A stretch of DNA of 64,000 nt, from NCBI RefSeq assembly GCF_000691145.1, contig NZ_ASJC01000007.1:91924-155923 (forward strand), written 5' to 3'. How positions within the stretch are numbered: position 1 is the stretch's first letter; every line of letters begins with the position of its first letter. The position numbers were made by a program, and so were the translations under genes. Shown here piece by piece: positions 43,601 through 52,464 of this stretch. The DNA is from Bacillus altitudinis 41KF2b (lineage in GTDB: Bacteria > Bacillota > Bacilli > Bacillales > Bacillaceae). The notes below the pieces were generated by a model. It made no database searches, had not been told where the DNA came from, and saw only the letters and a program-made list of their open reading frames with translations.

Positions 43601-44246
43601 TGTAGTCTTCAAAAGTTGTCTCTTGTTCATCGTGCCGATCCACTTGATTGACGATGAAATAAAGATTTGGTACTTTCTCTTTAATCGAGCGAATGAAGCG
43701 AATGTTTTCTTCAGAATGGACATGGTTATAATGAACGACATAAAAAAGAGCATCCGCTTGATGAAGAATAGAAGCAGCGGATAAAAAGTGCGCATGATCC
43801 GTTGAATCAATTCCCGGTGTATCGATGAGTGCCACTTTTTCTTCAAGTCCACTATAATCACCGCTAATTTCCACCATCTCAATCTGTTCCCCATCTTTAC
43901 AAAAACGCTGCACCGCTTCTTTATCATAAGAACCGCTCATTTTTGCGAAACGTCCATCAGACGTGTGGAGCTGAACTTCACTGACCCCTTTCCTGACAAC
44001 AACCAAGTTTGCACTCGTTGGAATTGGGCTTGTGGGTAGGATGTGATCATGAAGAAGATGATTCACTAGTGATGACTTACCAGCAGAATAGTGGCCGGTA
44101 AATGCGATATATACTTCTTCTTCAGCTTCCTTTTTCATAATAGATGCAAGTTTGGCTGCGCGCTCGTGATCATCCCTTTTCAGAAGGCTTTGATATAAAG
44201 CACCTGTAGTTTGAACGAGCGAATCTCGAATAGACAAGTCTTTCAT
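40653..44246 (-). CDS. dynA: Bacterial dynamin DynA (fused two-GTPase form)
   Basis: 1197 residues made of two dynamin-like halves in tandem. The first GTPase has GHYSAGKSS at 51-59 and DTPGIDS near 138; the second has GAFSSGKSS near 620 and DTPGASS near 790. Each is followed by long coiled-coil stalk helices. DynA tethers and fuses membranes, works at the septum and protects against phage and antibiotic damage in B. subtilis. The full length and both P-loops are intact. Confidence 0.95.
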   Translation of the reverse strand: MKDLSIRDSLVQTTGALYQSLLKRDDHERAAKLASIMKKEAEEEVYIAFTGHYSAGKSSLVNHLLHDHILPTSPIPTSANLVVVRKGVSEVQLHTSDGRFAKMSGSYDKEAVQRFCKDGEQIEMVEISGDYSGLEEKVALIDTPGIDSTDHAHFLSAASILHQADALFYVVHYNHVHSEENIRFIRSIKEKVPNLYFIVNQVDRHDEQETTFEDYKKQVVEMLLKEGIEEEHLYFTSVTDEAHPKNEMIRLVKKLQELQTMPKASLRAYTEQKIEHVLKEHIDSLKEELHEEDLDAQLQEKRNEVKELEEKRRFIENGAKQVEDKVSSEVENILKNANLTPFKMRELASDYIESKAPGFKVGLLFAKNKTEQEKEKRASDFLADVKKRMKAEVDWHIAELLKKEIKQHQLGEALLDKAMAFETPVEESLLEKVIHQGATFSNEYVLQYAKDAGEALKRQAKQQALQLIEQMIETLKDQLRNEQEKQEEKWKQAKQELQSLEEYNEKNEQIRQDIQHLWDIWQNGTDDHIPGDWFYAKKQWMQHDQLEKNRASIHVEESDQATERIERDQYRQSQHLTTAQSIAQFKELSRILSPLDILKSQRDSFEKRTERLQAKEFTLALFGAFSSGKSSFANALVGRKVLPSSPTPTTATINKLTRPTEDHPHESVKVVFKTKQDILEELDQILGFSIATEKGDSFKAKLERVLKKRQLEQDHRIIVEHFLQAYAKFHDDIDNQTNLHVTLQELKPYVAEESVSCVVKEVTVYLSTPLTDKGLTIVDTPGASSMNKRHTEIAFQYMKDADALLYLTYYQHSFSKADRSFLRKLGLVKDSFSMDKMFFIINAADLAKDQAELETVFDYVRSELTKEGIRNPNLHHVSSKEEIEGKEPTSYNQYATLRKQLDYFIEEELTKDAIELLHFEANTLCTTVDRLRATLHQSEDEKEAEKKNIKTSYEAILEKMQDVKRSKLVTESVKKDVHEQLYHIVQRLSLFANDLLKSAFYPGISQGNFGQQLKKALEKALKEYEFEFVQELKALDIRMESFIHHYFQEEWEKGMQAACAEDPYFSLSLSAPEEKNAELKQIEVEAEITPFEPLLKKQKSAKAFFEQNEKATFIEAIRDVLHQMTTRWADNEKEELLSRYEKLVKTYTERYEQDALQQLNEQKQTFMTSLTTDAEKQAVIEQVYEQTNEWKNQLKTI

Positions 44247-44341
44247 GACGATAAACCCCTTTGTTTTTAGAAAAGTCAGTTATGTATGTGTACCATTTTA
44301 CACAAAATAAAGAGATTTTTCTTCTGATCTGAGGAAATAAA

Positions 44342-44396
44342 AAAATCTGCTGCCCGATCAGTCACAAAGGACTGCAATCAGGAAGCAGATTTTTTT
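44342..44396 (-). terminator. Terminator of the Fur-boxed micropeptide gene
   Basis: AAAAATCTGCT / AGCAGATTTTT outer stem with inner AGTC / GACT; the outer 3' arm overlaps the gene's stop region. Confidence 0.75.
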
Positions 44397-44470
44397 GAAA
44401 CACCTTTTAATACGAAGCCAATCAATAAGCTGTATACACAGACCGTACCGAGTAAGAAAATCATTGTCAT
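44378..44470 (-). CDS. 30-residue membrane peptide under Fur control, candidate FbpC
   Basis: MTMIFLLGTVCVYSLLIGFV then LKGVSKKSAS: one membrane span and a short basic tail. GGTGA lies 4 nt before the ATG. Its promoter is overlapped by a Fur box (next entry) and it ends in a terminator. B. subtilis makes three small Fur-regulated basic proteins with the FsrA RNA; FbpC is about this size. Identity with FbpC is inference from length, charge and Fur control. Confidence 0.7.
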   Translation of the reverse strand: MTMIFLLGTVCVYSLLIGFVLKGVSKKSAS

Positions 44471-44518
44471 GTGATCACCGTCCATCCTTCATGATTGAGA
44501 ATGTTTATCATTAATGAA

Positions 44519-44547
44519 AGTGTAGCACAATTGATAATGATTTTCAA
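44519..44547 (-). promoter_or_regulatory. Sigma-A promoter overlapped by a Fur box
   Basis: Minus strand TTGAAA (44542-44547), 17 bases, TACACT (44519-44524). TGATAATGATTTTCA at 44532-44546 differs from the 7-1-7 Fur palindrome TGATAATNATTATCA at one base and covers the -35 and spacer, the right place for iron-dependent repression. Confidence 0.8.
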
Positions 44548-44549
44548 TA

Positions 44550-45059
44550 TTAATTTAATAAATACTGATTCAGTGCTTTTTCCTCTGTTTGTATTCTGAC
44601 CATCATCATCCATCCATTTAAACACGTAAACAAAATGGCAGTAATAAATGCGTTAAATAGCAGCGGAATGAACATCAGTTCAATCGCCACCACCACATAG
44701 TTAGGATGCTTTAACCAGCGATACGGCCCCTTTTTCACAATCATCGCATTTGGAACGACTAAGATTTTTGTATTCCAAAACGTCCCAAGTGAACATAGTG
44801 CCCAGTACCGAATCACCTGGGTAGCAAGCAGGAATACAAGCAGCAATAGGAAAAAACGAGACGGTTGACGATGCAGCAGCCATGTCTCTCCAATAAGCGA
44901 GAGGAAAAAAGCTGCATGCATAGCGACCATATAAGGATAATGGCTTGCACCAAATTCAATCGCTCCGATCGCCTTCACCTTCTTTTCATTTCTTTTCGCC
45001 ACAAGCATTTCAATGAGGCGCTGAAAAATGAAAATGCCAATCACTATCCAGAAAATCAT
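44550..45059 (-). CDS. ypbQ: YpbQ (BpsB), isoprenylcysteine-type methyltransferase for alkylpyrones
   Basis: 169 residues from the ATG behind GGAGGGG, one base overlapping the bpsA stop (TGATG). About four membrane spans and the ICMT motif GPYRWLKHPNYVVVAIELMFIP near 108-130, with Glu and the HPNY segment for SAM binding. In B. subtilis it O-methylates the alkylpyrones made by the adjacent type III polyketide synthase. Confidence 0.92.
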   Translation of the reverse strand: MIFWIVIGIFIFQRLIEMLVAKRNEKKVKAIGAIEFGASHYPYMVAMHAAFFLSLIGETWLLHRQPSRFFLLLLVFLLATQVIRYWALCSLGTFWNTKILVVPNAMIVKKGPYRWLKHPNYVVVAIELMFIPLLFNAFITAILFTCLNGWMMMVRIQTEEKALNQYLLN

Positions 45060-46156
45060 CAAGAGAGCCCCTCCCATTTCATGAGCAATAATTCTGACGA
45101 AAAGCCTGGACCAAGTGCTCCGCAAAGCCCCACCTGTCCTGCATCTAGTGACTGATGTTCAAGAAAATGCTTCATGACATATAAAACGGTGGCAGAGGAC
45201 ATGTTTCCATGCTGTTTCAGAACCTCTTTTGAAGAAAGTAGCTGATGCTCTTGTAAAGATAGGCTTTCAAGATAGGCATCAATCACTTTTTTTCCTCCAG
45301 GGTGAGCAAGAAATACAGATACATCCTCTGTTGAAAACCCTAGCTGATGTAAAAATTGATCCACTTGCTCTTTTAACCACCCAGAAATGATGGACGGAAT
45401 ATCACGTGAGAAGATGACCCGAAATCCATCGGCGGTAAAATCCCATCCCATCACATCTTCAGAATCTTTCATGGTCACTGACTGCGTGCCAAGCACTTTA
45501 GGTACTGTTTTTAACCGTGTATACTTAGAGGCAGTCTTTTCTCCAGTTAAAAGAACGGCCGCAGTCCCATCACCGAACAGCGAGGTTCCAATTAAATTGC
45601 TTTTTGATTGATCTTGCGGCTGAAAAGTGAGGCTGCAAAGCTCGCAGGCAACAACGAGCACTTTCGCTTCTGGATACGCCCTGATGTATTCATAAGCTCG
45701 GGATAAGCCTGCCGCCCCGCCCCCGCAGCCTAACCCCCAAATTGGCACTCGTTTCGTATAAGGAGAAAATGGAAGAACATTCATCAGCTTTGCATCAAGA
45801 CTTGGCGTTGATAACCCTGTACTGGAGATGAAAAACAAAGCATCAATCTCATCAAAAGGAACTGGCTTTGTAAGAAACGCTGTTTCATGCAGACAGTGAA
45901 AAACGGCTTCTTTCGCATGAGCCAATGCTTTTTCGATATAGAGGTTGTTTTTCTCTTCAAAAGAATGATGTTCTTGATACCAATCAATAGGCTGTACAAA
46001 CTGCCTGCTCTCTATTTCGCCATTATTAAAAGCTTTTAATAGCCGATCAATATCTTTAAACGATCGTTTAAATTGAGACCTTGCAAATTGAGCAGCTGCT
46101 TGCTGATCCACATGATGTTTTGGCAGACTTGTTCCAACTGAAAGAATGTATGCCAT
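45059..46156 (-). CDS. bcsA: Type III polyketide synthase BpsA (BcsA), alkylpyrone synthase
   Basis: 365 residues as in B. subtilis; ATG 8 nt behind GAGG, a GTG three codons earlier overlaps that box. Chalcone-synthase fold with catalytic Cys144 in WGLGCGGGAAG, His in FLAHPGGKKVIDAYL near 291 and Asn in KQHGNMSSATVL near 320. It condenses long-chain acyl-CoA with malonyl-CoA to triketide pyrones, methylated by YpbQ. Now often called bpsA. Confidence 0.95.
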   Translation of the reverse strand: MAYILSVGTSLPKHHVDQQAAAQFARSQFKRSFKDIDRLLKAFNNGEIESRQFVQPIDWYQEHHSFEEKNNLYIEKALAHAKEAVFHCLHETAFLTKPVPFDEIDALFFISSTGLSTPSLDAKLMNVLPFSPYTKRVPIWGLGCGGGAAGLSRAYEYIRAYPEAKVLVVACELCSLTFQPQDQSKSNLIGTSLFGDGTAAVLLTGEKTASKYTRLKTVPKVLGTQSVTMKDSEDVMGWDFTADGFRVIFSRDIPSIISGWLKEQVDQFLHQLGFSTEDVSVFLAHPGGKKVIDAYLESLSLQEHQLLSSKEVLKQHGNMSSATVLYVMKHFLEHQSLDAGQVGLCGALGPGFSSELLLMKWEGLS

Positions 46157-46261
46157 CGGCTTCACCTCTTTTTTCGGTTAATATCCCCAATCAAAAAAAG
46201 GATATACATGCCAAAACGACACAATTCAGTCAAAATATTTTCCTCCGTCTAACTTTTTGTC

Positions 46262-46290
46262 TTGACGACAATTGATAAATATTGGATAAT
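46262..46290 (+). promoter_or_regulatory. Sigma-A promoter of the candidate small RNA
   Basis: TTGACG, 17 bases, GATAAT in the bpsA upstream region, pointing away from bpsA. Confidence 0.75.
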
Positions 46291-46296
46291 ATAGGT

Positions 46297-46360
46297 GAAA
46301 ACATGATGTAGTTTTCCTCCTTCACAGGTTCGTTCCAAGCCAAGCGAACCTGCTTTTTTT
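46297..46360 (+). ncRNA. Candidate ~64-nt small RNA with anti-Shine-Dalgarno sequence
   Basis: The predicted start falls on hairpin GAAAAC / GTTTTC (46297-46316, 8-nt loop). A single-stranded CTCCTTCA (46317-46324) follows, then the terminator CAGGTTCG / CGAACCTG (46325-46352) with TTTTTTT. No frame longer than two codons lies within. Architecture is that of a trans-acting RNA that blocks ribosome sites. It could be FsrA-like; I cannot match it to a named RNA. The rest of 46157-46472 is AT-rich leader of bpsA and the terminator of the GrpB gene. Confidence 0.65.
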
Positions 46361-46396
46361 ATGCAATTTATGTTCAAAAATAATGGTGATTTAATG

Positions 46397-46425
46397 AAAA
46401 AAAGAACTCCGTTAATTGGGAGTTC
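46397..46425 (-). terminator. Terminator downstream of the GrpB-family gene
   Basis: GAACTCC / GGAGTTC stem, 8-nt loop, TTTTTTT on the minus strand. Confidence 0.88.
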
Positions 46426-46472
46426 CTCTGTGAATGACCTCTCTTATGAACATCTAAATAGCAAACCCTCAC

Positions 46473-46979
46473 CTAAACCTTTTCAAGGATTGACTTAATA
46501 AAATCAGTTTTTTCATGTGCGTATTTGTGTTTGTCATTTCCATGTAATCTTGATAATTTAAGTTTAAGCTGTTGGTACTCACTTCTAGCTTGCTCATTAT
46601 TTCTCAAGTAATCTCTGAAATTTAACTGTTCAAGTAAATACTTATTATGTCTTTGATACATATGGATTTGATGTGTTCGTGGTTCTCCTTTATTAAAGTA
46701 GTGTCTTTCAGGTAATACGTCTGTTCCTTTATATGAGTAACCGAGTCCTTCCAACGCTATTACACATTTTTCTCCATCAAAAAAATGTTCTATTTCAATT
46801 GCAATATCAATAATTGGCTTAGCGCTTAAACCTTTTACTGCCGTACTTCCAATATGATGTACATTGATTGTGTATGGACCCATATCAGCTATTATCTGGC
46901 GCTTTTCTTTTTCATATTCGTTTTTCCACTCCATAGACCAAGGCACTAAAAAAACTTCCCCTCTTGGTAATCCTAACAT
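46473..46979 (-). CDS. GrpB family (UPF0157) nucleotidyltransferase-like protein
   Basis: 168 residues. VHHIGSTAVKGLSAKPIIDIAI near 40-60 is the GrpB signature, a nucleotidyltransferase-fold G-S plus D-I-D-like site. YFNKGEPRTHQIHMYQ and LNFRDYLRNN follow. Some relatives act in coenzyme A or dephospho-CoA kinase fusions; a free-standing role is unknown. More AT-rich than its neighbours and not at this place in B. subtilis, so probably acquired. Confidence 0.9.
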   Translation of the reverse strand: MLGLPRGEVFLVPWSMEWKNEYEKEKRQIIADMGPYTINVHHIGSTAVKGLSAKPIIDIAIEIEHFFDGEKCVIALEGLGYSYKGTDVLPERHYFNKGEPRTHQIHMYQRHNKYLLEQLNFRDYLRNNEQARSEYQQLKLKLSRLHGNDKHKYAHEKTDFIKSILEKV

Positions 46980-47455
46980 TTACTTATCCCACCTTTTAAC
47001 ACCCATTTGGAGAATGTTAATAAACCAACTTTATCATAAGTCCCATATGGAGAGAGCAGACAGATTTCAACAATCATCCTATTCGTTTAGATCTATTTCT
47101 TGGTTGATGTCATTCAATACGATTCTTAACCATTCACTCTCATCCTAGTTTTATATCTAAAGAACAAATGATTATTAATAGAGTTAGTTAACATAGCTTT
47201 ATGCAAAAAAGCACCTCCAAATGAAAAGTGCAGACCGTAGACAAACCCCACCTTTCATTTAAACATGAATGGATCACCTTTTTTCTGATCAACACAAATA
47301 AATAACCATAAAATGCTAATTTATTTGATGATTATATATGAAAAGGGGGTTTTTTCCTGTATACTTAATCAATATGAGCACCATGAAAAACAGTGAAAAA
47401 AGACAGAATCTACTACATGATTCGGCACAAAATTTAATTGACTGGAGTGATTGTC
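46980..47455. other. 476-bp gene-free stretch with decayed fragments
   Basis: No plausible gene. On the minus strand near 47090-47153 a 22-codon tail (ESEWLRIVLNDINQEIDLNE with stops on both sides) looks like the end of a lost gene. A weak hairpin at 47210-47231 followed by an 18-bp segment (47231-47248) resembles the left end of the dispersed repeat. The rest is AT-rich leader for the deacetylase gene. Confidence 0.5.
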
Positions 47456-48310
47456 ATGAAAAAGGTGTCCAAAAAACAAACACCCTACAACACGATATTT
47501 CTCTCAAAGATAATTGGTTTAGTGCTTCTTACACTGTTTCTCTTTTTTATCTGGGATATGTCTAAACCCCATTTGCAGGCGACAAATGGGCAAGCAAAAA
47601 TTGTTACTAGCAGTGACTTCCGAGACACAAGTATCAGTCTGAAAGCAAAAGATCATTCTGCAAGAACATTGGATCAACAATTTAAGACCAATCCAAACCA
47701 ACAGACAACGAATCAAACGGTCTTTTTAACATTTGATGATGGTCCTTCTGCTACATCAAATCAGCTGTTAAATGTCTTAAAAGCACATCAAGTGAAGGCG
47801 ACATTCTTCATGCTTGGACCGCAAATCCAAGCTCACCAAGCAGCTGTGAAAAGACTTTATCAAGAAGGACATCAATTAGGGCTTCATGGCATGACGCATG
47901 ATATAAACCGCTTTTATCAAAACAGTGAGTCTCCCGCAAATGAAATGAGAGAAGCTCAGCGCATTCTTGCTTCTGTTACAGGCGGTTACACCCGTCTTGT
48001 GAGAACACCTTATGGCAGTGTTCCAAATTTAACATATGATCAAAAAGTACGCTTAAACCAATATGGCTTTATTTACTGGGATTGGACGATTGATAGCCTT
48101 GACTGGAGATATAAAAACTCACAATATGTTCAAGAGGTATTGGATCAACTGCAAATGTTTGAGAAAAATAAACCATGGGAACCAAAAGTGATTTTAATGC
48201 ATGATCAACCCTCTACCACGAACTATTTAGATAGCCTGATTACACAACTAAAAGCAAGGGGCTATACATTTGCAGTCATTAACGAAACAATGCCTCCGGT
48301 ACAACATTAA
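47456..48310 (+). CDS. Polysaccharide deacetylase, membrane-anchored (NodB/CE4)
   Basis: 284 residues; ATG behind GGAGTGA. N-terminal signal anchor (about 16-35), a low-complexity linker, then a CE4 domain: LTFDDGPS near 92 (catalytic Asp and metal Asp), LHGMTHD near 147 (metal His pair), RTPYGSVPN near 187, DWTIDSLDW and VILMHDQP near 246. It should remove N-acetyl groups from peptidoglycan outside the cell. Not present at this place in B. subtilis. Confidence 0.92.
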   Translation: MKKVSKKQTPYNTIFLSKIIGLVLLTLFLFFIWDMSKPHLQATNGQAKIVTSSDFRDTSISLKAKDHSARTLDQQFKTNPNQQTTNQTVFLTFDDGPSATSNQLLNVLKAHQVKATFFMLGPQIQAHQAAVKRLYQEGHQLGLHGMTHDINRFYQNSESPANEMREAQRILASVTGGYTRLVRTPYGSVPNLTYDQKVRLNQYGFIYWDWTIDSLDWRYKNSQYVQEVLDQLQMFEKNKPWEPKVILMHDQPSTTNYLDSLITQLKARGYTFAVINETMPPVQH

Positions 48311-48327
48311 TAGCGCTAATCACAACA

Positions 48328-48355
48328 AGCCCGTATCCAAAGGATGCGGGCTTTC
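48328..48355. terminator. Terminator between the deacetylase gene and pbuX
   Basis: AGCCCG.ATCC / GGAT.CGGGCT stem, one mismatch, AAA loop; weak T-run. Confidence 0.65.
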
Positions 48356-48375
48356 AGCTCTCAAAAGAGAAGTGA

Positions 48376-50357
<1,982 letters not shown>

Positions 50358-50408
50358 GAAAACGATCCACGGGATCTTCAGCTCATACAAAAGCTGTTTC
50401 ATTTTGCT

Positions 50409-50477
50409 CACTCATAGTCGGACGGTATCGGTGTCCGGTAGAAACTTGCGTGCCATTATCACGCGATTATATGAGTG
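50409..50477 (-). promoter_or_regulatory. Guanine (purine) riboswitch aptamer of xpt-pbuX
   Basis: Minus-strand P1 arms CACTCAT / ATGAGTG close a three-way junction with the conserved TATAATCGCGTG, TTTCTACC and GTCCGACTATG segments. The junction residue is C (GACTATG), so it senses guanine/hypoxanthine, not adenine. Ligand binding stabilises P1 and lets the downstream terminator form. Confidence 0.97.
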
Positions 50478-50600
50478 TTATAGTGTTCAAATTATAACAA
50501 GATTTCAGACGCTTGGAAAGCACTTTTCTAGAAAAATACCGAACTTAAATAATCATTAAGCTTTAAACGTTCGTTTTTAGAATATTCAACCAGCAAAAAA

Positions 50601-50623
50601 GCACCCTTTTGATTAAAGGGTGC
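50601..50623. repeat. Left-flank hairpin of repeat copy 2
   Basis: GCACCCTTTTGATTAAAGGGTGC, a palindromic hairpin. The hairpin at 50803-50825 differs at two loop-proximal positions only. Confidence 0.7.
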
Positions 50624-50635
50624 CTCAGATTGTTG

Positions 50636-50670
50636 ACAAAGGGCTAAAATGAACTTGATTTTAGCCCTTT
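50636..50670 (-). repeat. 35-bp copy of the sspL 3' end and terminator hairpin
   Basis: Identical over 35 bp to 39137-39171 (sspL last codons, stop and terminator stem). Here it extends to a 16-bp stem GACAAAGGGCTAAAAT / ATTTTAGCCCTTTGTC. It overlaps the end of the repeat core by three bases. Confidence 0.85.
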
Positions 50671-50800
50671 GTCTTCTTTTCAGCGTGATAGAAAACCTTT
50701 GCAGTCTAGGAAGGACGAGCATCGGCGCGGAGCGAATTTGACATTCGTGAGCACCGAAGCGCAGGACTGACAACGAATGCGAGGGTTTGTCTACACGCTG
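50668..50800 (-). repeat. Dispersed intergenic repeat, copy 2 (133-bp core)
   Basis: Minus-strand copy of the block at 15223-15355, gap-free, about 118 of 133 identical. It lies between xpt's leader and ypwA. The rest of 50478-50600 is the upstream region of xpt with no gene. Confidence 0.85.
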
Positions 50801-50802
50801 AA

Positions 50803-50825
50803 GCACCCTTCTGATCAAAGGGTGC
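50803..50825 (-). terminator. Terminator of ypwA, right flank of repeat copy 2
   Basis: GCACCCTTCTGATCAAAGGGTGC hairpin directly downstream of the ypwA stop. T-run on the minus strand is short. Confidence 0.6.
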
Positions 50826-50831
50826 TTTCAT

Positions 50832-52337
50832 TTATGATAAATACAGCTTTGTATACTTATCTGTTAAATAATCAATTAAGTATTGAACATTTAATTCTTC
50901 ACCAGTTGCGTCTTGAATGATCTCAGATGGCTTTTTCCGTTTTCCATGCTGATGGACATGTTCAGTTAGCCATTCTTTTATCGGTGCAAAAGACCCATTT
51001 TGAATCAGTTCATCAAAATTCGGTAAATCTTTGATCATTTGCTGCTTTAATTGCGCCGCATACATATAACCAAGTGCATATGAAGGGAAATAACCAAAAC
51101 TACCATCAGACCAGTGAACATCCTGCAAAATACCAAGCGCATCGTTAGGCGGCGTAATGCCAAGATATGCTTGGTATTTTTCATTCCATAACGCTGGCAG
51201 ATCTTCAACGGCTACTTCTTCATTGAAAATGGCTTTTTCAATTTCATAGCGAATAATAATGTGAAGTGGATACGTGAGTTCATCTGCTTCAATTCGAATG
51301 TAAGTCGGCTTCGATTCATTCACCGCATGCACAAATTCTTCTAAAGTGACATCTTTAAATTGTTCAGGAGATGCCTCTTGCAGTTTTTGATAATACGTTT
51401 TCCAGAAATCTTCATGTCTGCCGATAAAGTTCTCAAAGAAAAGAGACTGTGATTCATGAATACCCATTGATGTGCCGTCACATAAGAGCGTTCCGCTCAG
51501 TGCCTCATCAATATTTTGTTCATAAATGGCATGGCCGCATTCGTGAATGGTACCAAAGATCGCCATGCGAAAATCGTGCTCATCATAACGCGTCGTCACA
51601 CGTACATCCCCTCTGCTTAATGTCACAGCAAATGGATGAACCGTTGTATCAAGCCGTCCTGCGTCAAAGTCATACCCTAACTCTTTTAAGAAAAAGAGAC
51701 TCAGCTCTTTTTGTTTGTCGATCGGGAAGCTTTTCGATAAAAACGAAGTATCCGGTTTATTTGGCGAAGCTTCAATTTTTTTCACGAGAGGAACGATGGC
51801 GTCTCGAAGTGCACCGAATTTTTGATCGAGTTGTTCAACCGTCATATCCGGCTCATAATTATTGAGAAGCACATCATATGGTGTTTTTTTCACGCCCCAG
51901 TATTGAATGAAACGCTTGTTAAAATCAATCAGCTGTTTTAAATAGGGTGCAAAGAGTGAAAAATCTGATTTCTCCCTTGCTTCTACCCAAACATGTTCTG
52001 CTTTTGATTGTAGAATGGAGTATTCTTTAAATTCTTCTTTTGGAATTTTGCTGTTTTCATCATATTCTTTTTGCGATAATTCGAGTGCCTTCTGCGTGTC
52101 TTTTGACAGCTTTTCTTTCTCTTTATTTAATGCATCAAGAAGATCTCTCATTTCATCAGAAGTCTTCATATTAAAGATATCGCTGGATAATTGACCGATG
52201 GTTTCTGCTCTGAAATCAGCGCTTTTTTTAGGCGCTTGTGTTCGAGAGTCCCAATAAAGTAAATGAAGCGCCTCTGTATAATGGGCGATTTTTCCTAGTA
52301 ATTGATAAAACGCTTTCTCTTTTGATTCAAGACTCAT
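50832..52337 (-). CDS. ypwA: M32 metallocarboxypeptidase YpwA
   Basis: 501 residues, thermostable carboxypeptidase Taq family. The zinc motif is HECGH in GTIHECGHAIYEQ near 240; IHESQSLFFENFIGR supplies the third ligand Glu; EADELTYPLHIIIRYEIEKA and GYMYAAQL are family signatures. A cytosolic zinc exopeptidase that trims C-terminal residues, not Pro. Start has GGGGGAA upstream. Confidence 0.96.
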   Translation of the reverse strand: MSLESKEKAFYQLLGKIAHYTEALHLLYWDSRTQAPKKSADFRAETIGQLSSDIFNMKTSDEMRDLLDALNKEKEKLSKDTQKALELSQKEYDENSKIPKEEFKEYSILQSKAEHVWVEAREKSDFSLFAPYLKQLIDFNKRFIQYWGVKKTPYDVLLNNYEPDMTVEQLDQKFGALRDAIVPLVKKIEASPNKPDTSFLSKSFPIDKQKELSLFFLKELGYDFDAGRLDTTVHPFAVTLSRGDVRVTTRYDEHDFRMAIFGTIHECGHAIYEQNIDEALSGTLLCDGTSMGIHESQSLFFENFIGRHEDFWKTYYQKLQEASPEQFKDVTLEEFVHAVNESKPTYIRIEADELTYPLHIIIRYEIEKAIFNEEVAVEDLPALWNEKYQAYLGITPPNDALGILQDVHWSDGSFGYFPSYALGYMYAAQLKQQMIKDLPNFDELIQNGSFAPIKEWLTEHVHQHGKRKKPSEIIQDATGEELNVQYLIDYLTDKYTKLYLS

Positions 52338-52410
52338 GCGTTCGTTCCCCCAATCAATAAAATATGTATGTACGTTTCAAGGCTACTTCAATAAATGTTC
52401 TTTTGTCAAT

Positions 52411-52441
52411 GAAAAAGGAGGATACGCTGATCGTATCCTCC
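52411..52441 (-). terminator. Terminator of ypvA
   Basis: GGAGGATAC / GTATCCTCC perfect 9-bp stem, 7-nt loop, TTTTTC on the minus strand. Confidence 0.9.
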
Positions 52442-52464
52442 TCTTATTGAATGGTTTTCTATCA

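Noticed and set aside
44378..44470. Firm assignment of the 30-residue peptide as FbpC
   Set aside because: I cannot recall the FbpC sequence exactly; only size, charge and Fur control agree.
46864..47148. 94-codon plus-strand frame antisense to the GrpB gene
   Set aside because: Mostly antisense to a clear GrpB gene, no ribosome site, unrelated composition after the gene end.
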